From contig NZ_JBBOCA010000001.1 of the NCBI RefSeq assembly GCF_038002225.1, forward strand, positions 3,038,001 through 3,102,000: 64,000 nt of DNA, written 5' to 3'. A program made the position numbers and the translations under genes. Shown here piece by piece: positions 50,113 to 58,226 of the stretch. The stretch is from Paenibacillus sp. FSL R7-0204. Its GTDB lineage: Bacteria; Bacillota; Bacilli; Paenibacillales; Paenibacillaceae. The notes under the pieces are model-generated. The model saw nothing but the letters and a program-made list of their open reading frames with translations. It had not been told where the DNA came from and made no database searches. Each line of letters opens with the position of its first letter. The stretch's first letter is position 1.

Positions 50113-50859
50113 ATGATCATTATGAAATCGATGGAAGAGATTGAGAAGATGCGGGCAGCCGGCAAAATACTGGCAGAATGCCACCGGCAGATTGCCGGGT
50201 TGATCAAGCCGGGAATTACGACCTGGGAGATCGACCAGTTTGCCGAGAAGTTCATCCTCTCCCAAGGAGCAACCCCGGAGCAAAAAGGCTATCACGGTTA
50301 CCCGTATGCCACCTGCGCGTCTGTGAATGATGTCATCTGCCATGGCTTCCCGAAGCATGAGGAGCTGAAGGATGGAGATATTGTAACGATTGATATGGTA
50401 GTCAACCTGAACGGCTGGCTGGCGGATTCGGCCTGGTCCTACGGAGTGGGTACGATTAGTGAGCAGGCGGAGAAGCTGCTGGCGACGACCAAGGAATCGC
50501 TGTTCAAAGGTATCGAGCAGGCTGTAGCCGGCAACCGCATAGGCGACGTAGCACATGCTATCCAGGTCTATGCCGAATCTAACGGCTATTCCGTAGTCCG
50601 GGATTTCATCGGCCATGGGATTGGCTCCGAGATGCACGAAGCACCTGAAGTGCCTCATTACGGCCCGGCCGGCAAAGGTCCGCGGATTAAGGAAGGCATG
50701 GTGTTCACCATTGAGCCCATGCTCAATACCGGCAGCTACCGGACCAAGGTGGATGCAGACGGATGGACTGCGCGCACCATTGACGGGGGGCTGTCGGCCC
50801 AGTATGAGCATACGCTGGCGGTCACCCCGCAGGGGACCATTATTCTGACAGAGCTGTAA
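50113..50859 (+). CDS. map: Methionine aminopeptidase, type I
   Basis: A 248-residue metalloprotease removing the initiator methionine from new proteins. The five metal ligands are visible in family context: Asp in VTIDMVVN, Asp in LADSAWSYGVG, His in FIGHGIGSEMHEAPEVPHYG, Glu in MVFTIEPML and Glu in QYEHTLAV. The length is like B. subtilis MapA and MapB. It stands alone, outside the ribosomal-protein cluster where the housekeeping map gene usually sits, so it more likely corresponds to a second, MapB (YflG)-like copy. ATG 50113 follows GAGG. A long terminator follows. Confidence 0.93.
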   Translation: MIIMKSMEEIEKMRAAGKILAECHRQIAGLIKPGITTWEIDQFAEKFILSQGATPEQKGYHGYPYATCASVNDVICHGFPKHEELKDGDIVTIDMVVNLNGWLADSAWSYGVGTISEQAEKLLATTKESLFKGIEQAVAGNRIGDVAHAIQVYAESNGYSVVRDFIGHGIGSEMHEAPEVPHYGPAGKGPRIKEGMVFTIEPMLNTGSYRTKVDADGWTARTIDGGLSAQYEHTLAVTPQGTIILTEL

Positions 50860-50901
50860 GGCTAAGCTTCAGCCTGATAACTTCATGCAGATTGTAAGAT
50901 T

Positions 50902-50948
50902 AACCCGGACTGTGGTCATGTTTTCATGCCGCAGACCGGGTTTTTCTG
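50902..50948 (+). terminator. Terminator after map
   Basis: AACCCGGACTGTGG (50902-50915) and CCGCAGACCGGGTT (50929-50942) pair over 14 positions with two mismatches, followed by TTTCTG. Confidence 0.88.
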
Positions 50949-51036
50949 TCTAACTGTGTCGGAATTCACGGCTTGACTCTTTTTTATTGCATATAATGGG
51001 TAGACTTTAATGCTGAATAGAATAGAGGCTTGTGTA

Positions 51037-52467
51037 ATGGCAACCGATAAACCGTGTAAGAATCTGCATCGCTCCCCGAGTCCGGCGCAGTGTATGGAGC
51101 ATTATGGCTGCATCTATGAGAACAATCATCTCATTACGTTGCTGGTGGACCCGGAGAGTGGCGGAATTACTGATGCGAACCGGGCAGCCTGTGAGTTCTA
51201 CGGCTACAGCATCCGGCAATTCAGGCAACTCCGGATCTGTGATCTGGCCGCTGACCGGACTTCGGGGGTTCAGGAGTTTGTGGATAAGGCGCTGCCTGAA
51301 GAGATGGACGGGAAGAACCGTGTGTTCATCGACCGCCATATCCTGGCCGGCGGGGAGCCCATCGATGTGGAGGTTCATACCGGCATGATGACGATGCTGG
51401 GCAAGAATTGCGTGTACACCGTAATTCATGATATCAGCGAACGGGTCCGCTCGGAGCAGCGGCTCAGAGAAAGCGAGGAGCGGTACAGGGATCTGGTCGA
51501 GCTCTGCCCCGAGCCCATCCTGGTCTACAGCGGGGGCACGATCCTGTTCGCCAACAAGCAGACTGAGAGGATGTTCGGCAATCCGAAGCAGGAGCTGATC
51601 GGCCGAAGGATCGAGGATTTCTTCGAGGAAGTGTACTTCCAGAGTGCGGAGCATAACAAGCTGAAGACAACAGGCCTCCTGAAGGAACGCTTCCGTATTG
51701 AGCAGCGGCTGATCAGGCAGCAGGACAACCGCATCTTTGACCTTGAAATTTCGGGCGTGCCGGTTATTTATGAGGAGGCCAAGGCGCTGCAGCTGGTGTT
51801 CAGGGATATCACCGAGAGCAAGAGGGAGATGGAGCGGGCGGTCCGGCTTCAAGAGCACCGGCATGCGGTATCCTTTCCGCTCTCCAGCAAGGCGGTTCTG
51901 GAGAAGCTCTACATTCCGGCCAGAACCTTAAGCGGTGATTTCTTCATCTTCCATAAAGTTAATGAAGAGCAGGTCATCGGCTTCATCGGCGACGTGACGG
52001 GGAAGGGGATTACGGCCGCGCTGAATATCTCGGCCCTGCGGGTACTGTTCATGGACAGCCTGTCCTGTTCACAGGACCCCTTGCAGGTGCTGAACGATCT
52101 GAATTCCAAAGCGCTGCAGCATCTGGGTGAGGATTATGTCGCCGGCTGCTGCTTCCTGCTCGACTTCAAGACAGGACGGCTGAAGGCTGCCGGAGCCGGG
52201 ATTAATGAATTTCTCTATGTCCCCCGGGGCGGGGGCATGGAGAGAGTCACCGTTAAGGGGGCACCGCTCGGCATGTTTGAGAGCAGTGAGTTTGAGGAGG
52301 AGATCCTTCCGTTCGAGTCCGGAGACCGCTTTTGCTTCTATAGTGACGGAATGGAGCTGCTGTTCAGCCCAGAAGAGCTCGGGCGGGAGCACAGTTATCT
52401 TCTGGAGAAGTTTGCCGGGGCTGCTCTGCAGGACGACTGCACCTGGCTCAGCCTGAATATCAAGTGA
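51037..52467 (+). CDS. PAS-PAS-PP2C (RsbU/SpoIIE-type) serine phosphatase
   Basis: A sensor phosphatase of about 476 residues. ATG 51037 has AGAGG eight bases upstream and is preferred over ATG 51010. Two PAS domains come first (HLITLLVDPESGGITDANRAACEFYGYS at about 30-130; YRDLVELCPEPILVYSGGTILFANKQTERMFG at about 150-265). The C-terminal 200 residues are a SpoIIE-type PP2C domain with the metal-binding D301 in LSGDFFIF, GDVTGKGITAA, FYSDGMELL and a final DDCTWL. Such enzymes dephosphorylate STAS anti-anti-sigma proteins. A cognate anti-sigma-like kinase and a STAS protein are encoded downstream in the same operon, flanking a chemoreceptor. Confidence 0.9.
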   Translation: MATDKPCKNLHRSPSPAQCMEHYGCIYENNHLITLLVDPESGGITDANRAACEFYGYSIRQFRQLRICDLAADRTSGVQEFVDKALPEEMDGKNRVFIDRHILAGGEPIDVEVHTGMMTMLGKNCVYTVIHDISERVRSEQRLRESEERYRDLVELCPEPILVYSGGTILFANKQTERMFGNPKQELIGRRIEDFFEEVYFQSAEHNKLKTTGLLKERFRIEQRLIRQQDNRIFDLEISGVPVIYEEAKALQLVFRDITESKREMERAVRLQEHRHAVSFPLSSKAVLEKLYIPARTLSGDFFIFHKVNEEQVIGFIGDVTGKGITAALNISALRVLFMDSLSCSQDPLQVLNDLNSKALQHLGEDYVAGCCFLLDFKTGRLKAAGAGINEFLYVPRGGGMERVTVKGAPLGMFESSEFEEEILPFESGDRFCFYSDGMELLFSPEELGREHSYLLEKFAGAALQDDCTWLSLNIK

Positions 52468-52577
52468 CGGCCGGGGAGCGCTGCTGCTGTAAGACCAGGG
52501 AAGAGAAGGCAGAGAGTGCAGAGTGTCAGCGGGAACATCAGCAGAGCGAAGATTTCAGAATTGTTAAGGAGTGGGCC

Positions 52578-52970
52578 ATGGAAGCTATTCATAAGGAAGT
52601 GATGCTTCACGGTCTGGAGCATCATCAGATAATCATTGACGGAATTATTCGGGAGCTTGACCTCGAAGCCTATGCTTTTGATATCCGCCTGATTCTGATC
52701 GAAGCGGTGACCAATGCCTATTATCACGGGAACCTCAGCGATTGCAGCAAGCCGATTACCATCCGATATCTGCTTATGGATCAGCTGCTTAAGCTGCAGA
52801 TTGAGGATTCGGGGGCCGGGGACGGCAAGGTGGTGTTCCCGGAGGCTGTCGGGTGTGATGAATTGCTGGAAGAAGGGGGCCGGGGCTTGTATCTGATCCG
52901 CTGCTTCTCGGACAGTGCTGAGATGATACATCATACGATGTACATCAGCAAGAGTATCTGTTCCTTATAG
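52578..52970 (+). CDS. RsbW-like anti-sigma factor / serine kinase
   Basis: A 130-residue GHKL-fold protein. ATG 52578 is supported by AAGGAG (52566-52571); an upstream GTG at 52464, overlapping the phosphatase stop, would add 38 unconserved residues. The N-box LIEAVTNAYYHGN binds Mg-ATP; IEDSGAGDG and EGGRGLYLIR are the G1 and G2 regions. Proteins of this type phosphorylate a STAS partner and otherwise hold a sigma factor or another effector. The STAS gene lies after the chemoreceptor gene in the same operon. No sigma factor is encoded nearby, so the output partner may not be a sigma factor. Confidence 0.87.
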   Translation: MEAIHKEVMLHGLEHHQIIIDGIIRELDLEAYAFDIRLILIEAVTNAYYHGNLSDCSKPITIRYLLMDQLLKLQIEDSGAGDGKVVFPEAVGCDELLEEGGRGLYLIRCFSDSAEMIHHTMYISKSICSL

Positions 52971-52991
52971 AGTCAAGAAGGGGAGAGTTCT

Positions 52992-55001
52992 GTGAAATTA
53001 AGTTTAAAAGTTAAAATGAGCATCCTGTTGTTTCTGATTATCAGTATCCCGCTGGGCATATCCGGCTATGTGTCCTATCAGCTGGCATCCGGTGCCTTGC
53101 AGAAGACGATTGAAGAGGAATTAAGAGGGACCACGGCTTCTTCTGCGAAGGCGGTGGATGCTGAGCTTGAAGCGGTTGGCACGAATCTGGGGATCGCCAG
53201 CATGAACAGCGTATTGGCCGATTTTGCCGGGAATCCGTCTGTAGCCTCCCTCAAAAGCACAGCGCTTCAGTATATTTCCGGTGTGCAGAAAGACAACACC
53301 AAGCTATTGGAATCGCTGATTATCGCAGATACAAACGGCAGGGTGCTGATGACCAGCAGCTCCGGGGAGCAGGGGTCAGATGTGAAGGACCGTCCCTACT
53401 TCCAGGAAGCGCTGCAGGGCAAGGACACAGTCAGTGAGGTTATCCTGTCACGGGAGACGAATCAGTACATTGTAGCGATCGCCAGACCGCTGCGGGTGAA
53501 GGATCAGATTACCGGCGTGCTGATCGGAACCGCCTTGTTTGAGAACATCGCTGCGCCAGTTACCGGGGTGAAGATAGGAGAGCATGGATACGGATATATG
53601 CTTGACCGTACCGGCCTCATCGTCTCGCATCCGGAGCAGGACAAGGTCCTGAAGGAGAAGCTGGACAGCAGCAGCAATGCTGAATTGAATGCGCTGGTCC
53701 AGCGGATGAAGGCGGGAGACACCGCGCATGGCTTCTACACCTATGAAGGCGTACATAAATATGTTTCTTTTCAGCCCGCAGGCCATTGGGTTGTAGCCAC
53801 AACGGCAAATGTGGAGGAATACATGGCTCCGGCAGCCGAAATCCGTAACACTACGCTGATCCTCATCCTGGTCTGTATTGCCGTAGCTATGGCGGCAGCG
53901 TATTTCTTCACCACCCGGAATATTGTGAATCCGATCCGGAAGCTGGAGCGGGCGATGGGTCTGGCAGGTGACGGCGACCTGACCGTTCATACGTCCATTC
54001 AAACCGGGGATGAGCTCCAATTGCTGAGTGAATCGTTCAACACCATGATTGACAAACAGGAGGCAATTATTGAGAAAGTGAGAGCGGGTTCCCTGTCCCT
54101 CACCTCCATGTCCGAGGAGATGGCGGCATCTTCAGAGGAGATCAGCGCCTCTATTCAGGAAATCAGCTCCAGTACCCAGGAGATTGCATCCGGCGCAGAG
54201 AACAACAACCAGTCGGTCATCAATGCTTCCCAGGTGCTCGTTCAGCTCTCCAGTCTGGTGCAGCTGGCGCAGAGCAAGGCGTCGGCTACCTCCGGCAATG
54301 CGGAGACTACCCATCAGGCGGCACAGGAAGGCAGAGCCAGAGTCATTCATACCGTAGAAGCAATGAATACCATTCACAGCAGCACCAAAGAGACCGAAGC
54401 ATTATTGTATACGGTCAGCGGGTTGTCGGAGCAGGTATCCGCAATTACCGGTACCATCAACAAGATTGCCGAGCAGACGAATCTGCTGGCTCTGAATGCG
54501 GCAATTGAAGCCGCGAGAGCAGGAGAGCACGGCCGGGGCTTCAGTGTGGTGGCCGGTGAAGTCCGGAAGCTGTCGGATGAGACCCACACCAATGCCGGTG
54601 AGATTACGGATCTGGTCAACGAGATGATCTCGCGGATCACCGAGGCCGTAGATTCGATGAGAGGTGCGGCCGGAGCAGTAGAGAGCGGCGTAAGCATCGT
54701 GAATGAGACGGACCGGGCCTTCGTCCATATCATACAATCTGTTGAGATGATCACGGACAATGTGCAGGAGATTCTGGATATTACCAGAGATGAAGTAGCT
54801 ACCTCTGACCAGATCATCAAGCTGATTGATTCCATGGGAACGATCTCGGAACTCGCGGCAGCAAACACAGAGAATGTATCCAGCGCTACAGAAGAGCAGG
54901 CAGCAACGGTCAATAATTTTGCGGCCTCCGCTCAGGAGATCAGTGCCATGGCTAATGAGCTGGAGATTCTTGTAGAGAAATTTAAAATCAGGGGTGAGTA
55001 G
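52992..55001 (+). CDS. Methyl-accepting chemotaxis protein with dCache sensor
   Basis: A 669-residue chemoreceptor starting at GTG 52992 after GGGGAG. TM1 is at about 8-28, an extracytoplasmic double-Cache domain at about 33-280 (NTKLLESLIIADTNGRVLMTS, VKDRPYFQEALQGKDTVSEVI, YGYMLDRTGLIVSHPE), TM2 at about 286-308, HAMP at about 309-361, and the signalling domain beyond. The highly conserved hairpin tip EQTNLLALNAAIEAARAGEHGRGFSVVAGEVRKLS is at about 494-528. dCache domains sense small molecules such as amino acids. It lies between the anti-sigma kinase and STAS genes and overlaps the latter, which is unusual for a chemoreceptor. Confidence 0.93.
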   Translation: MKLSLKVKMSILLFLIISIPLGISGYVSYQLASGALQKTIEEELRGTTASSAKAVDAELEAVGTNLGIASMNSVLADFAGNPSVASLKSTALQYISGVQKDNTKLLESLIIADTNGRVLMTSSSGEQGSDVKDRPYFQEALQGKDTVSEVILSRETNQYIVAIARPLRVKDQITGVLIGTALFENIAAPVTGVKIGEHGYGYMLDRTGLIVSHPEQDKVLKEKLDSSSNAELNALVQRMKAGDTAHGFYTYEGVHKYVSFQPAGHWVVATTANVEEYMAPAAEIRNTTLILILVCIAVAMAAAYFFTTRNIVNPIRKLERAMGLAGDGDLTVHTSIQTGDELQLLSESFNTMIDKQEAIIEKVRAGSLSLTSMSEEMAASSEEISASIQEISSSTQEIASGAENNNQSVINASQVLVQLSSLVQLAQSKASATSGNAETTHQAAQEGRARVIHTVEAMNTIHSSTKETEALLYTVSGLSEQVSAITGTINKIAEQTNLLALNAAIEAARAGEHGRGFSVVAGEVRKLSDETHTNAGEITDLVNEMISRITEAVDSMRGAAGAVESGVSIVNETDRAFVHIIQSVEMITDNVQEILDITRDEVATSDQIIKLIDSMGTISELAAANTENVSSATEEQAATVNNFAASAQEISAMANELEILVEKFKIRGE

Positions 55002-55002
55002 C

Positions 55003-55281
55003 TTGAGCGAGATGATCATTGAGATGCCGGAGCTGTTCTCGGTTGAAGAAGCCGGTCAGTTCAGGGAGGCAGTACGGGGTTATATTCTTGGGGGACATTC
55101 AAGCTTCCTGCTTGATTTCGGGACCTGCCGTTTCATTGACAGTACGGGTCTTGGAGTGATTGTCAGCTCCTACAAGAAATGCGTAGAGGCTGGAGGCACC
55201 ATAAGGCTGACGGGGCTCAATGACAATGTGCGGAAGATTTTTGAGCTGACCCGCCTGACCAATGTGTTTGAAATCATTTAG
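55003..55281 (+). CDS. STAS-domain anti-anti-sigma factor
   Basis: A 92-residue STAS protein. TTG 55003 has GGGGTGA five bases upstream; a GTG at 54994 overlapping the chemoreceptor stop would add three residues. The phosphorylation site is S47 in FIDSTGLGVIVSSYKKC, the classic D-S-T-G-L-G motif of SpoIIAA/RsbV proteins. The end, GLNDNVRKIFELTRLTNVFEI, is also family-typical. In its unphosphorylated state it should bind the RsbW-like kinase and release that protein's target; the PP2C phosphatase at the head of the operon would reset it. A hairpin terminator follows. Confidence 0.92.
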   Translation: MSEMIIEMPELFSVEEAGQFREAVRGYILGGHSSFLLDFGTCRFIDSTGLGVIVSSYKKCVEAGGTIRLTGLNDNVRKIFELTRLTNVFEII

Positions 55282-55297
55282 ACCTGTTAACTTGAAC

Positions 55298-55336
55298 AAA
55301 GGCAGGGCCGCCCTTCACAGGATGGTCCTGCCTTTG
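55298..55336. terminator. Terminator between the STAS gene and the convergent CBS gene
   Basis: AAAGGCAGG (55298-55306) and CCTGCCTTT (55327-55335) pair perfectly, with further GGCCGCC/GGTCC-type contacts inside. The A and T tracts make it bidirectional. Confidence 0.75.
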
Positions 55337-55384
55337 CCGTTGCTTCCGGTTGAATCACTTGATCCTGCAATGTGGCGCATGCTG

Positions 55385-55789
55385 CTAATCGGTAATATTG
55401 CGTGTGTAATACTCGATGATATCCTTACGGCGGATGATACCGAGGAAGATTCCGCTGTCGTCCACTACCGGAACGAAGTTCTGGTCTGCTGCCAGGGTCA
55501 GCATATCCTCCATCTGCGCGTGGATTTCGACGCTCTCGTTATGCACATGACGTTGAATGGTGCCGACGGTCACCTCGTTTATATTCGCGAAGCTCAGACC
55601 GTCGGTATTCTTCAGCTTCCATAGCAGATCGCCCTCCGACAAGGTCCCAACATATTTACCGGCATCGTCAATAATCGGAATGGCCGAATAATAATGATTC
55701 TCCAGCTGTTCCAGCGCTTCCCGCATGGAGATCGAGGAGGTGATGTACGCAACCTGATCCTTGGGCAGCAAAAATGAGGATATTTCCAT
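55385..55789 (-). CDS. CBS-domain pair protein
   Basis: A 134-residue protein made of two CBS motifs. The first is SSISMREALEQLENHYYSAIPIIDDAGKYVGTLSEGDLLW; the second is AQMEDMLTLAADQNFVPVVDDSGIFLGIIRRKDIIEYY. A CBS pair binds adenosine nucleotides and acts as an energy or second-messenger sensor. The size and second motif recall CbpB/DarB (YkuL), a c-di-AMP receptor of Bacillota, but the similarity is general and I do not assign that role. It starts at ATG 55789 and is a single-gene unit. Confidence 0.88.
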   Translation of the reverse strand: MEISSFLLPKDQVAYITSSISMREALEQLENHYYSAIPIIDDAGKYVGTLSEGDLLWKLKNTDGLSFANINEVTVGTIQRHVHNESVEIHAQMEDMLTLAADQNFVPVVDDSGIFLGIIRRKDIIEYYTRNITD

Positions 55790-55911
55790 AGGTTAGTCTC
55801 CTTTACAGTAGGATGAAGTACATAACGTTATTACAATTAAAACATAGAACAGGATGTAAGCGCATTAAAAATCAGGTTACAACTTTGAGATGTTGCGGTT
55901 ACGAGGACATA

Positions 55912-55957
55912 TAAAAAAGGATATGCCGTCCTCCCAAGGGAAGAAGCGTCATATCCT
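55912..55957 (-). terminator. Terminator of the VOC/PhnB-like gene
   Basis: Read on the minus strand, AGGATATGACG and CGGCATATCCT (55918-55957) form a stem followed by a T-run (55912-55917). Confidence 0.82.
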
Positions 55958-55992
55958 AAGCCCTTTTGTGAATAGGAAACTACCTAAGGGAG

Positions 55993-56418
55993 TTAGCCGT
56001 TCTGGCCGTTGTCGTGGCTGAGCTGCCATTGGATGCCGAATTTATCCTTCAGGTTCCCGTAGGCCTTGCTCCAGAAGGTCTCCTGCAGCTCCATGTGAAC
56101 AGTTCCGCCTTCCTTCAGCTTGTTGAACCAGAGACGAATCTTCTCTTCATCGGTATCTGTCACCGTTAGGCTGATATTATTCCCTTCCGTGAACGGCATG
56201 CCGGGGAATACGTCAGAGAACATGACCGGGCTGCCGGCAATCATCAGATTGGCGTGCATGACGAGGTGTTTGGCTTCTTCCGGTACAGGATGGGACGGAT
56301 CTGGCGGAGCCTCGCCGAAGGTCATGATATGCGGAGGTTCGGTCCCGAACACTTCAGCGTAATATTCTACAGCCTCTCGGGTATTGCCATTGAAATTCAG
56401 GTACACATTGATTGCCAC
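55993..56418 (-). CDS. PhnB-like VOC family protein
   Basis: A 141-residue protein. GTG 56418 lies eight bases after AGAGGAG, so it is preferred over GTG 56427. The family pattern is clear: VYLNFNGNTREAVEYYAEVFGTEPPHIMTFGEAP, then MHANLMIAGSPVMFSDVFPG, GNNISLTVTDTDEEKIRLWFNKLKEGG, and FWSKAYGNLKDKFGIQWQL. This is the PhnB/3-demethylubiquinone methyltransferase-like branch of the VOC fold, common and mostly uncharacterised in Gram-positives. A T-rich terminator follows. Confidence 0.88.
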   Translation of the reverse strand: MAINVYLNFNGNTREAVEYYAEVFGTEPPHIMTFGEAPPDPSHPVPEEAKHLVMHANLMIAGSPVMFSDVFPGMPFTEGNNISLTVTDTDEEKIRLWFNKLKEGGTVHMELQETFWSKAYGNLKDKFGIQWQLSHDNGQNG

Positions 56419-56520
56419 AGCTGTCACTCCTCTAAAGTTAATTATGGGACAAACACCACATTACGGTCACATTGTATCATGTGCCTGCACATTCACAAAT
56501 ATTCGGGGCGGGCTGTGCCT

Positions 56521-57447
56521 TCATCGTGCTGGTGAAGCCGGTGGATTCTCGGGGACTCCGTTGAGGATATGATCTACCCAAGCATAACACCGGTTCAGAT
56601 CCTGCGCGGAGATGAGGTCTGAGCGATGCTCGAACATGATTTTCACTTCGCTGTTCTCCGCACGGATGATGCTCAGATAGTCTTCGATCGGGGCCCAGCC
56701 CTCCCCGGTGCTTAACTCCGGCAGGACCGGATAATGGCCGTGCTGGATGGTTTCGTTAATCTGAACATTCGACAGATGGATCAATGCCGCATACTTGGTG
56801 TATTTTCTCAGAAGGGCACGGGCATCGAAATTAGGGTCAAGCTTATCCTGCTGATACAATCGGCCGGTATCCAGACATAGCTTAATATCCGGATAGGCAA
56901 GCAAGAGCTGTTCCAGAAAATCATGCTGGTAAACGTAACTGTTCAGTCCGTCGAACTCCAAAATAGGTTGGAACCGGTACTCCCGGCCCTTCCGGCTAAG
57001 CCATTCAAAGAGATATTTACTGTGCTGTATCAGTTCATTTAGAGAAAGGTCAACCTCATGGATATATTCCCTCCGGTCAGCAAATCGCCAAGTACTCCAG
57101 TCCACCCGTGAATCTAAGATGACTGGCTTCGGATAATGAAATAATACGTAATCGGGTTGTAGCCTCACCATATAATCCAGCTCTTCCTGGATCTGCTGGA
57201 ATGCTTCAGAACGCTCGTAATCATCCGGTGAGAGAAATAGGGCATCTCTTAGTCTGGCAGGATTGGCCCGGAGCGGATAATGGACCCCTGTATGGAATCT
57301 GTGCTTCTGTGCTGCTTCAATCAGCGTCTGACAATCTTCATCGGAGGGGAAAGAACAAGCCTCTATACCATAGAATTCAGCTTTGAAATCCTTGTGGAAC
57401 TTACTGTAATCAAATCCTCCATATTGACCTATCATAAATCGCTGCAT
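56521..57447 (-). CDS. Xylose-isomerase-like TIM-barrel protein
   Basis: A 308-residue protein. ATG 57447 has GGGGTG upstream and is preferred over ATG 57462. It has the AP-endonuclease-2/sugar isomerase TIM-barrel pattern with possible metal ligands at strand ends: His in HTGVHYPLR, His in YVLFHYPKP, Glu in FQPILEFDG, Asp in IKLCLDTGRLYQQ, His in AALIHLSNVQI and Glu in VKIMFEHRSDL. The family includes sugar-phosphate isomerases, epimerases and DNA-repair nucleases such as UvsE and endonuclease IV; I cannot decide between them. It is a single gene with no functional neighbours. Confidence 0.82.
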   Translation of the reverse strand: MQRFMIGQYGGFDYSKFHKDFKAEFYGIEACSFPSDEDCQTLIEAAQKHRFHTGVHYPLRANPARLRDALFLSPDDYERSEAFQQIQEELDYMVRLQPDYVLFHYPKPVILDSRVDWSTWRFADRREYIHEVDLSLNELIQHSKYLFEWLSRKGREYRFQPILEFDGLNSYVYQHDFLEQLLLAYPDIKLCLDTGRLYQQDKLDPNFDARALLRKYTKYAALIHLSNVQINETIQHGHYPVLPELSTGEGWAPIEDYLSIIRAENSEVKIMFEHRSDLISAQDLNRCYAWVDHILNGVPENPPASPAR

Positions 57448-57602
57448 CGATACACCCCGCATATAAATATTAATTCATCATAAGAATATAGAATTCGCCG
57501 GAATCCAGTGTACACCTGCAACTATTAATGGGCAAATTTCCCTGAATTATGCTATTATTATAGAGTTGTCGCTGGCCAGTCACACTAAAGGAGAAATGCC
57601 GT

Positions 57603-58064
57603 ATGACAGTGATCAGACAGTTGCTGCCGGGTGAGGAGAAGCTGATCACTCCCTTGATCCGGGAGGCGTTTGATATACATATTGCCGCCAATTATTCGGC
57701 GCAGGGTGTTATTGAATTCTACAGGTACATTGAGCTTGCCGCCATTGTCAGGCGGATGCAGGAGGATCATGAGATCTACATCGCGCTTAGCGGGCAAGAG
57801 GTTACAGGAATCATAGAACTGCGCAATCATCAGCATATTTCTCTCCTGTTCGTTAAAAATGCTTATAAGGGAACCGGAATCGGCAAGACCTTGCTGCGGC
57901 ATGCGGTTGACCGGATGAGACGGGGAGGGAGCACGCAGATCACGGTGAACTCTTCTCCGAATTCTATTGGCTTCTATGCCTCCCAGGGATTCATATCACT
58001 TGGTGAAGAGGAAGAAGAGCACGGGATACGCTCACTGAGCATGAAGCTGGATTTGAAGGGATAA
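57603..58064 (+). CDS. GNAT family N-acetyltransferase
   Basis: A 153-residue acetyltransferase starting at ATG 57603 after AAAGGAG. The fold is clear from VTGIIELRNHQHISLLFVKNAYKGTGIGKTLLRHAVDRMRRGG, with the acetyl-CoA loop K-G-T-G-I-G, and the terminal ITVNSSPNSIGFYASQGFISLGEEEEEHGIRSLSMKLDL. The substrate is unknown. A strong terminator separates it from the membrane-protein gene. Confidence 0.9.
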   Translation: MTVIRQLLPGEEKLITPLIREAFDIHIAANYSAQGVIEFYRYIELAAIVRRMQEDHEIYIALSGQEVTGIIELRNHQHISLLFVKNAYKGTGIGKTLLRHAVDRMRRGGSTQITVNSSPNSIGFYASQGFISLGEEEEEHGIRSLSMKLDLKG

Positions 58065-58074
58065 TGGGTTCTGT

Positions 58075-58128
58075 TGCCCCGCACAGATGCTCCATACGTC
58101 ATGGAAGTGGACGGTGGGGCATTTTTTT
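58075..58128 (+). terminator. Terminator after the GNAT gene
   Basis: TGCCCCGCAC (58075-58084) pairs with GTGGGGCA (58114-58121), with an inner TCCAT/ATGGA stem, followed by TTTTTTTG. Confidence 0.85.
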
Positions 58129-58226
58129 GTGTGCGGCCAGCAGGAATAAACTGGAGTGTTATCGAATATTAGCGATTATCAACAAAATTCGACTTTCAAC
58201 TACATACATAAGCGGGGTTTTGCGCA

